A DNA stretch of 64,000 nt. Origin: Clostridium sp. CAG:594 (GTDB taxonomy: Bacteria > Bacillota_I > Bacilli_A > RF39 > UBA660). The stretch spans positions 91,096 through 155,095 of the forward strand of contig FR881490.1 of assembly GCA_000434835.1 (NCBI GenBank). The letters are read 5' to 3'. The notes below the pieces were generated by a model. It did no database searches, was not told the origin of the DNA, and saw only the letters and a program-made list of their open reading frames with translations. The translations under genes were made by a program, and so were the position numbers. Positions 58,809 to 64,000 of this stretch are shown here, one piece after another; within the stretch, counting starts at the first letter, position 1; every line of letters starts with the position of its first letter.

Positions 58809-59245
58809 TGATAGAAATAAAAAATAAAAAAGCTTCATTTGATTATTTTATAGAAGATACGTATGAGTGCGGAATAGTTTTAACTGGTACTGAGATAAAG
58901 TCCATTAGAAAAGGTAGTTGTAATTTAAAAGATAGCTATGCTAGAGTTAAAAATGGTGAAGTTTTTCTAACTAATATGTTTATTTCTACTTATGAAGAGG
59001 GTAATCGTTTTAATCATGATGAAAGAAGGGAAAGAAAGCTTTTACTTCATAAAAAAGAAATATATAAAATAAGGGATAAAGTTGAAAAAGAAGGTTATTC
59101 GCTAGTTCCTGTTAAGTTATATTTAAAAGATGGAAGAGCTAAAATATTACTTGGTATAGCAAGAGGTAAAAAGCTTTATGATAAAAGACAAAGCTTGAAA
59201 GAAAAAGACATTAAAAGAGAAATGGAAAAAAATATAAGGTATTAA
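58808..59245 (+). CDS. smpB: SsrA-binding protein SmpB
   Basis: 145 residues of the small beta-barrel Smp[49 protein letters not shown] and the conserved end [21 protein letters not shown]. It binds tmRNA and delivers it to stalled ribosomes. The tmRNA gene is 1.5 kb downstream with one minus-strand gene in between. Coupled to capA by TAATG. Confidence 0.97.
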   Translation: MIEIKNKKASFDYFIEDTYECGIVLTGTEIKSIRKGSCNLKDSYARVKNGEVFLTNMFISTYEEGNRFNHDERRERKLLLHKKEIYKIRDKVEKEGYSLVPVKLYLKDGRAKILLGIARGKKLYDKRQSLKEKDIKREMEKNIRY

Positions 59246-59275
59246 AAAAGGTTCCAAATTACTTGGAATCTTTTT
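59245..59275. terminator. Bidirectional terminator between smpB and the glycosidase gene
   Basis: AAAAAGGTTCCAA / TTGGAATCTTTTT 13-bp stem with one G-U pair; serves both convergent genes. Confidence 0.85.
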
Positions 59276-60623
59276 ATTTGTCTGTAACTATTATTGATGT
59301 TGCAATAGCACGGGTTCTATGCCTTAAGGCTCCATCTACTGGATCATTTATATAACAATATGTGCTAGTACAAATATCTTTATATTTTAAGGCTTCCTTT
59401 TGTGGTAATACCATAACAGTTGATGTTCCACCATCTAAATTAGCAGCGTTAATAGCACCGTATTTATCCATTATATCTGTTAAATCTACCATATCGGCTC
59501 CCTTTGTTCTAGAAGAATTACTGTTGATAACTAAAAGTAATATAATACCATCTGATCTTTGTCCAATAGCGGTTCTAGCAGCATATCCCCAACCACCATT
59601 TCCTTTTATAAATGATTTTTTACCATTTACGATTAAGAATGGTCCCCAAGATACACCGTCTCTAACGTTCAAGTTTAATGCTTTTTGTGCTGTAGCACCT
59701 TTAATTAACACTAATTTATTATCATTTGTGATACCAATTATACCACCTGACTGGGTGTATGAACTATAATTATTATCTGTTATTACTTTACCATTAGAAA
59801 TTGTTACACCAGTTGGCATACCACCGGTACTATTATTACCTGGATCATAAAATCCACCACCATTAACTGACAATATGGCCTTATTATCTTCGGCCATTTT
59901 CGTAACTAACTGTCCTTTTACGCCTAAACTTTTGGTTACTGAAACTTTAACCATAGAAGGATCATATATAGCAGCTAGATAACCTTTTTGCCCGTTTACT
60001 TCTAATTCTATTATTTTATATTTTTCATCTTTATCATGTTTTAAAATCTGCTCTTCATATTCATTATCATAAGTTATTTCTTCTTCCATATCTATTAAGT
60101 CGGTATTTGTCTCTTCGTTAACTTCTACTATGTAGTTTCCTTTAATTACCTTTAATATTTCATCATCATTATAAAACCATTTACATAAGTATTGATGATT
60201 CATAGTAGACATCGCGGTAGATATAAGCCACGTTCTAAAATTATCATAAGGTCCATATAATAAGAACGTAAAACCAAAGCATCCTAGAATATATATTGTA
60301 AGTATTATATTTTTAATAACTTTAAATACTTTTTTCTTTTTAGTAGTGTTTTTTTTGCTTTTCTTAATTTTAAATAATCCTATGATAAAAAGGTATATAA
60401 ATACAGATAGAAGTACGCAAGATATATAGTTAAATGGAACTTTCACAAGTCTTTTTGTATGTAGTGATATTACGGTTAATAAAAATAATATCGGTATCAT
60501 AATAAGAGGAATTGTTCTAAGCCATATTTTTATTTTACTGTTTTTATTATTATTATTATCTATTTTATTTTTATCATTAAAATCGTAAAATTCTAATACT
60601 TCTATTTTTTTGTTATTATTCAT
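59274..60623 (-). CDS. Phosphodiester glycosidase (NAGPA) family membrane protein
   Basis: 449 residues. N-terminal cytosolic stretch rich in Asn/Lys, then about three membrane helices (residues 33-130). The C-terminal domain (about 215-449) is NAGPA/DUF2233: LSVNGGGFYDPGNNSTGGMPTG, GWGYAARTAIGQRSDGII and AINAANLDGGTSTVMVL. Family enzymes remove GlcNAc or similar sugars from phosphodiesters; in Gram-positives some act on cell-wall polymers. Substrate not known. Inserted between smpB and ssrA on the opposite strand. Confidence 0.9.
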   Translation of the reverse strand: MNNNKKIEVLEFYDFNDKNKIDNNNNKNSKIKIWLRTIPLIMIPILFLLTVISLHTKRLVKVPFNYISCVLLSVFIYLFIIGLFKIKKSKKNTTKKKKVFKVIKNIILTIYILGCFGFTFLLYGPYDNFRTWLISTAMSTMNHQYLCKWFYNDDEILKVIKGNYIVEVNEETNTDLIDMEEEITYDNEYEEQILKHDKDEKYKIIELEVNGQKGYLAAIYDPSMVKVSVTKSLGVKGQLVTKMAEDNKAILSVNGGGFYDPGNNSTGGMPTGVTISNGKVITDNNYSSYTQSGGIIGITNDNKLVLIKGATAQKALNLNVRDGVSWGPFLIVNGKKSFIKGNGGWGYAARTAIGQRSDGIILLLVINSNSSRTKGADMVDLTDIMDKYGAINAANLDGGTSTVMVLPQKEALKYKDICTSTYCYINDPVDGALRHRTRAIATSIIVTDK

Positions 60624-60693
60624 ATACTTCTCTCCTATTGTTAATTATACAGAAACTTACAAAAATTGACAATTAAAAATTATAAATCTGTGT

Positions 60694-60699
60694 TATAAT
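60694..60699 (+). promoter_or_regulatory. Extended -10 of the tmRNA promoter
   Basis: TGT-TATAAT (60691-60699). The nearby TTGACA (60666-60671) is 22 bp away, too far for a normal pair, so the promoter may rely on the extended -10. Confidence 0.6.
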
Positions 60700-60722
60700 A
60701 CTATTGTTATTTATATCTATAT

Positions 60723-61086
60723 GGGGCTGTTATTGGTTTCGACGGTAAGTATGAGGCTATGATTGCAAGTGGAAGGTACTCCTTACGTACAAACAAAAAA
60801 TAAATAACAACAATAATAATTATGCTTTCGCAGCTTGTGCTGCCTAGTCTCTAATAGAGAAAGCGCTTCTTTTAAAGTTTTACTCACGGATTTTTTAAGA
60901 GGCTCATTTTAGTGAGTTATATTATCTTGTTTGTTTAGGATAAGATAAAGAATTTTACTAAACTCGTTATTTGGTGGGTATGTTAGTTACCTTTATCATT
61001 TAATTAAATTTAATTACTAACTAAACTTGTAGACGTCATAGAGTACTATTTATCGGACACGAGTTCAAATCTCGTCAGCTCCACCA
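60723..61086 (+). ncRNA. ssrA: tmRNA
   Basis: 364 nt. The 5' end GGGGCTG-TTATTGGTTTCGACGG pairs with the 3' CAGCTCC-A-CCA to form the tRNA-like acceptor stem; the T-arm GGACACGAGTTCAAATCTCGTC is clear. The tag-reading frame ends ...NNNNYAFAACAA and stop TAG at 60845-60847. The tail Ala-Ala is standard, but the third-last residue is Cys rather than Leu or Val. The resume codon is not certain by eye. It rescues stalled ribosomes with SmpB and RNase R, encoded upstream. Confidence 0.95.
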
Positions 61087-61099
61087 TTAATGAATTATC

Positions 61100-61121
61100 C
61101 GAACCATTTAGTTCGTTTTTT
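61100..61121 (+). terminator. Terminator of ssrA
   Basis: CGAAC / GTTCG stem with six T; its end overlaps the next promoter's -35. Confidence 0.75.
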
Positions 61122-61148
61122 GACAATATCAAGGAATTATGATATTAT
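61120..61148 (+). promoter_or_regulatory. Promoter of the convergent antisense RNA
   Basis: TTGACA (61120-61125), 17-bp spacer, TGA-TATTAT (61140-61148): one of the strongest promoters in the window, yet no plus-strand ORF follows for 400 bp. Confidence 0.8.
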
Positions 61149-61154
61149 TGGTAT

Positions 61155-61273
61155 GTAAGCGAGATTTCTTGCATAAAATAAAAAAGGGAACATTCAGTCC
61201 TCTTAAGTTGAATGTCTACCCTAAATACTTAAGTTAGACATTTAATTCAAATTGAATTAAGTGTCATTTTTTT
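61155..61273 (+). ncRNA. Candidate antisense antitoxin RNA
   Basis: Predicted RNA of about 119 nt from the promoter at 61120 to a strong intrinsic terminator (GACATTTAATTC 61237-61248 / GAATTAAGTGTC 61254-61265, loop AAATT, seven T). No ORF with a ribosome binding site is present. It has a 5' hairpin (GCGAG/CTTGC, 61169-61182) and a larger one (GGG-ACATTCA / TGAATGT-CCC, 61186-61221). Its 3' end is complementary to the end of the peptide ORF and 3'UTR on the minus strand. Role as antitoxin is inferred from layout. Confidence 0.65.
61186..61221 (-). terminator. Terminator of the toxin-candidate mRNA (minus strand)
   Basis: On the minus strand GGG-TAG-ACATTCA pairs with TGAATGT-T-CCC, followed by TTTTTTATTTT (61185-61175). 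It is a typical intrinsic terminator only in this direction. Confidence 0.7.
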
Positions 61274-61356
61274 ATTACTATTATCATAATGATGAATAGA
61301 GATAAAATGATAGTAATGTAGCGAAGGACTTTTATTATAAAAGTCCTTTTCTTCAT
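61264..61356 (-). CDS. Candidate type I toxin peptide (30 aa, hydrophobic)
   Basis: 30 codons: ATG at 61356-61354, TGA at 61266-61264. AGGAGG (61372-61367) within GGAGAGGAGG lies 10 nt upstream, among the best ribosome binding sites in the window. The peptide starts with MKKRT, then a hydrophobic Ile/Leu/Phe segment (residues 13-28) and ends in Lys-Lys, i.e. one membrane helix with basic ends, as in type I toxins. It matches no toxin family I know (Fst, TxpA, BsrG, Ldr, Ibs, TisB). An 8-bp stem (61388-61381 with 61370-61363) can hide the Shine-Dalgarno. Confidence 0.6.
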   Translation of the reverse strand: MKKRTFIIKVLRYITIILSLFIIMIIVIKK

Positions 61357-61421
61357 ATTTATCAAACCTCCTCTCCATAAGAGATTTGGTAGACACTCAA
61401 CAACTAAATGTTCCTAAAGAA

Positions 61422-61451
61422 ATTATATAATAACTATATTTATAAAACCAA
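61422..61451 (-). promoter_or_regulatory. Promoter of the toxin-candidate mRNA (minus strand)
   Basis: On the minus strand TTGGTT (61451-61446), 18-bp spacer and consensus TATAAT (61427-61422). A transcript from about 61414 would have a 58-nt leader. Confidence 0.55.
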
Positions 61452-61474
61452 GAAAATAATTATTAAAAATTATT

Positions 61475-61504
61475 AAGAAAGTCATTATGTATTGACTTTC
61501 TTTT
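61475..61504 (+). terminator. Terminator-like hairpin upstream of tetR
   Basis: AAGAAAGTCA (61475-61484) / TGACTTTCTT (61493-61502) 10-bp stem followed by TTTT. Its 3' arm contains the tetR -35. It would insulate the regulator from upstream transcripts. Confidence 0.55.
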
Positions 61505-61520
61505 AAATTAGTCATATACT
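61492..61520 (+). promoter_or_regulatory. Promoter for tetR-yhgE
   Basis: TTGACT (61492-61497), 17-bp spacer and TATACT (61515-61520). Confidence 0.8.
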
Positions 61521-61552
61521 ATACTGGTATACCGAATTGGTATAGTGGTATA
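61517..61552. promoter_or_regulatory. TetR operator
   Basis: ACTATAC (61517-61523) and GTATAGT (61540-61546) form a 7-bp inverted repeat; inside, TATACC-GAATT-GGTATA is a second palindrome. GGTATA occurs three times (61526, 61539, 61547). The block covers the start of transcription, right after the -10, so autorepression is likely. Confidence 0.7.
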
Positions 61553-61564
61553 TTGGAGGCGATT

Positions 61565-62128
61565 ATGAATAATATTAAAGAGGACATATTAAAATCATCC
61601 AGAGAACTATTTACCAATTATGGGTATAAAAAGGTTAGTATGGATGAAATTGCAAAGGCATCTGGTGTAACAAAAAAGACTGTTTACTCTTATTTTAAAG
61701 ATAAGGCAAGTTTGTTAAAAACACTTATTGATGAAGAAATGGCAAAAATGAAAAAAATCATAATTAGCCATTCAAATATCAATGATGAAAACTTCTTTGA
61801 AGAGGTTAACAAAACTTTATATGACTTACTTAAGTATAAGAGAGAAGCTAAATTGTTTGTTACTTTAACAAAAGAGGCCGATGAACTTAACACTATTTCT
61901 TCTAAAAATTCAATAGAAATGATTGATGATGCAATTTTAAGCTTTATAAAAGAGCGTTTATCTTGGGCTATTGAAAAAGGATATGTAAAAAAATGTGATC
62001 CAGATTTATGTGCTTTTATAATCTATAAAGTGTATGTAGCAGTTATGTTTGAATGGGATAAAGAAATAGATGAAAATGAAGTTACTCAAAACGTAACACA
62101 AATATTAAAGGAAGGATTATTCAATTAA
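61565..62128 (+). CDS. TetR/AcrR family transcriptional regulator
   Basis: 188 residues from ATG 61565 (GGAGGCGA upstream; in-frame TTG at 61553 overlaps it). N-terminal helix-turn-helix KVSMDEIAKASGVTKKTVYSYFKDKASLL and a helical ligand-binding domain. It likely represses its own operon through the palindromes at 61517-61552. The downstream YhgE/Pip-like gene, 45 nt later, is the expected target. The inducer is unknown. Confidence 0.92.
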   Translation: MNNIKEDILKSSRELFTNYGYKKVSMDEIAKASGVTKKTVYSYFKDKASLLKTLIDEEMAKMKKIIISHSNINDENFFEEVNKTLYDLLKYKREAKLFVTLTKEADELNTISSKNSIEMIDDAILSFIKERLSWAIEKGYVKKCDPDLCAFIIYKVYVAVMFEWDKEIDENEVTQNVTQILKEGLFN

Positions 62129-62173
62129 TTGTAATTAATTATAATTGATTGTATTTTGTGGGGGATGATAATT

Positions 62174-64000
62174 ATGAAAAACAAAAAAAATACAAATAAA
62201 AGTAATTGGTTTAGTTATGTAGTGCTAGCGGTAGTATTACTAATACCTTTTATGTATAGCTTCTTCTATCTAAAAGCATATTGGGATCCATATGGACATA
62301 TGGATGATATTCCAGTTGCAATAGTAAACGAAGATAAGACGGTAGAAGGACAAAATAAGGGTAAGGATTTAGTTGATTCTTTAAAGAAGAAAAATACCCT
62401 TGATATCAGTGTTGTAAATAAAAATAAAGCAGATAATGGTCTTAAGAATAAGGATTATTATGCGGTTATTACAATTCCTAGTGATTTTACTAGTGACTTG
62501 TTAAGTGCTGAAAATGATGATAAAACAGCTGCAACGATTACTTATTCACCTAACCAAAAATCTAACTATTTAGCATCTCAAATAATAAATAGAGTTGTAT
62601 CCGAAGTTGAAAAACAAGTTAGATCTAACGTATCAAAAGAAGTTGTTAAAACACTTACAGATAATATAAATGGAGTACCTAAAAAGGTAGAAAAAATAGA
62701 TGATGGTTTAAAACAAATATCTAATGGTACTAATGAACTTAAAACAGGAACTTATAAATTACAAGATGGAACAAGTACTTTAAGTTCAAAATATGCATTA
62801 TTTAATAATGGTGTATCAAGCGTTGATAATGGAGCATTAACATTATCACAAAATATTAATTTATTAGATAGTGGTCTTGGTAAATTACAATCTGGTGTTA
62901 ATGATTTTGCATCTAAAACCACTAAGTTAGATGATTTAAAAACTGGAGTTACTAAGTTAAAGACAGGAGAAGATAGTTTTGATTCAGGACTTAATACATA
63001 TGTTAGTTCTGTTAACACTATTTTAAGCGAAGCTAAAACAAATCCTGCTATATTAACAACTCCAATACTTACTTTAAAAGGTGCAACTTGTACTTTAGGG
63101 AGCCCTATTTATAATGTTTCTAAATGTGCATATTTTACTCAAATAGTTAATGCTTATGAAATTAGTGATAGCACTTATACAATGGTTGATTTGTTAGCTG
63201 ATTCGGGCTCTAAATTAACAAGTTCAAGTGCTATGGTTAAAGCGGGTGTAGATGAATTAGATACCAAAACAGATGAATTAAATAGTATTAAAGCAGGTGT
63301 TAATACATTAAAGACAAGCGTTGATACTTTAAAGAATGGTTCATCAAAACTTGCATCTGGTTCAAAACAATTAGTTAGTGGAACAAATACTTTATCTAGT
63401 AGTTCTAATGAAGTATTAAATGGTATTAATACATTAAATAGTGGAGCAAGCACTTTAGCTAGTGGAACAAATACATTAAATAATGGTGTTAATACTGCTA
63501 AAAGTGAAGTATCAAATTCTATTAGTTCAACTAATAGTGAACTTAAAAAATTAAATGGATTAGATGAATATACAGCAAATCCTGTTAAAGTAGAAGAAAA
63601 AGACGTAAATGAAGTTAGTGAATATGGTACTGCATTCTCTCCATTCTTTATGTCAATAGCATTATGGGTTGGATCTCTTATGTTATTTATAATCCTTTAC
63701 TATGATGCAAATGATAGATTTAAGAATTGTAGTCGTAATGCAGAAAACAAAGTAAAAAGAACTTTCTGTTACTTAGGACTTGCAACATTGCAAGGTATAA
63801 TCTTAGGAATATTATTACTTGTAGGTCTAAAATTTAGTGTTACAAATTACTTCTTATATTTTGCATCATTAATATTAGTTGCTTGGATGTTTGAAGCAAT
63901 AATGGAATTTTTAATAGTTCACTTTGGAGACATTGGTAAGTTCTTAGCTCTAATCTTGTTAGTATTACAATTAGCAGCAGCAGGTGGAACTTTCCCAATC
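62174..64000 (+). CDS. YhgE/Pip family membrane protein, 3' truncated
   Basis: 609 codons are visible with no stop before the window end. ATG 62174 follows GTGGGGG. First helix about 14-34, then the family N-terminal motif WDPYGHMDDIPVAIVNED, an extracytoplasmic region with Gly/Thr/Leu-rich 11- or 7-residue repeats (LNSGASTLASGTNTLNNGVN and similar, near 62700-63500), then the C-terminal multi-helix ABC-2-like membrane part (SPFFMSIALWVGSLMLFII, LQLAAAGGTFP). Family includes phage infection protein Pip and YhgE; some export lipids or form type VII secretion parts. Regulated by the upstream TetR. Confidence 0.93.
   Translation, partial: MKNKKNTNKSNWFSYVVLAVVLLIPFMYSFFYLKAYWDPYGHMDDIPVAIVNEDKTVEGQNKGKDLVDSLKKKNTLDISVVNKNKADNGLKNKDYYAVITIPSDFTSDLLSAENDDKTAATITYSPNQKSNYLASQIINRVVSEVEKQVRSNVSKEVVKTLTDNINGVPKKVEKIDDGLKQISNGTNELKTGTYKLQDGTSTLSSKYALFNNGVSSVDNGALTLSQNINLLDSGLGKLQSGVNDFASKTTKLDDLKTGVTKLKTGEDSFDSGLNTYVSSVNTILSEAKTNPAILTTPILTLKGATCTLGSPIYNVSKCAYFTQIVNAYEISDSTYTMVDLLADSGSKLTSSSAMVKAGVDELDTKTDELNSIKAGVNTLKTSVDTLKNGSSKLASGSKQLVSGTNTLSSSSNEVLNGINTLNSGASTLASGTNTLNNGVNTAKSEVSNSISSTNSELKKLNGLDEYTANPVKVEEKDVNEVSEYGTAFSPFFMSIALWVGSLMLFIILYYDANDRFKNCSRNAENKVKRTFCYLGLATLQGIILGILLLVGLKFSVTNYFLYFASLILVAWMFEAIMEFLIVHFGDIGKFLALILLVLQLAAAGGTFPI

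Larger units (their letters stand above)
61087..61564. other. Spacer between ssrA and tetR: RNA and regulatory region
   Basis: A 478-bp stretch without a conventional gene. In order: the ssrA terminator, a plus-strand promoter and 119-nt RNA, the convergent 30-codon ORF and its mRNA, the minus-strand promoter, and the tetR promoter and operator. I see no tRNA, IS or repeat array in it. Confidence 0.8.

Noticed and set aside
59362..59769. Plus-strand ORF of 135 codons
   Set aside because: It is antisense to the phosphodiester glycosidase domain, which has clear motifs on the minus strand.
61155..61273. Riboswitch controlling a downstream gene
   Set aside because: The terminator/antiterminator look is real, but no plus-strand gene follows before another terminator and the tetR promoter; the convergent peptide ORF explains the RNA better.
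62752..63453. Minus-strand ORFs in the YhgE/Pip gene
   Set aside because: They arise from the repeat region of the plus-strand gene; no start signals.
62174..64000. Frameshift or pseudogene at the window end
   Set aside because: The frame stays open with family motifs to the last base; the gene is simply cut by the window.

Overview
The window comes from an AT-rich (about 30% GC by eye) Gram-positive bacterium of the Bacilli type that uses the standard genetic code. TGA ends several genes (mrnC, sigH, prmC's upstream neighbour, the MntP-like gene), so this is not a Mycoplasma-code genome. Gene order follows Bacillus subtilis closely in blocks: yabP-yabQ-divIC, mrnC-rlmB-sigH-secE-nusG-rplKAJL-methyltransferase-rpoB-rpoC, tilS-ftsH, ywiB-argS-rpoE, fba-murA-rpmE, rpsL-rpsG-fusA-tuf, and secG-rnr-smpB-ssrA. 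Class A PBP, MurA and a FemABX-type protein show a peptidoglycan wall. YabP, YabQ, SigH, SpoVG and SpoIIR show sporulation ancestry. An uncultured, small-genome gut Bacilli lineage (RF39/Erysipelotrichales-like) would fit, but that is inference.

Layout. 1-4.4 kb: two secreted surface proteins, one cut by the window edge, the second a thioester and Cna/SpaA-type adhesin. 4.4-22.8 kb: sporulation and division genes, then RNA processing, transcription and ribosomal protein genes with their leader RNAs, RNA polymerase, tilS and ftsH. 22.9-35.1 kb: an accessory stretch with a four-gene overlapping operon of unknown large proteins (one with a RelE-like C-terminus), two more large unknown proteins, a class A PBP, a LysR regulator and a small lipoprotein operon. 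35.2-46.9 kb: translation, sporulation and envelope genes. 46.9-54 kb: str operon, tuf, a FemABX gene and enolase. 54-61.1 kb: a surface-type paralogue, secG-rnr-capA-smpB, a phosphodiester glycosidase and tmRNA. 61.1-64 kb: an intergenic RNA locus, a TetR regulator and a YhgE/Pip membrane protein running off the end.

The most interesting locus is 61.12-61.45 kb, which has no conventional gene. On the minus strand a strong Shine-Dalgarno precedes a 30-residue basic and hydrophobic peptide ORF. On the plus strand a consensus promoter drives a convergent RNA of about 120 nt. Each RNA has its own intrinsic terminator, and the two overlap by roughly 100 nt, including the peptide's stop codon. This is the architecture of a type I toxin-antitoxin module (compare BsrG/SR4 and TxpA/RatA), with a peptide I do not recognise.

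Regulation: many promoters are a near-consensus -35, 17 bp, and a TGn-extended -10. Many terminators overlap the stop codon of the gene they end, and several are shared by convergent genes. Ribosomal protein autoregulation is visible as an L10 leader and as L1-binding-site-like hairpins before rplA and, less certainly, rplK. No tRNA, rRNA, IS element, integrase or CRISPR array was seen.
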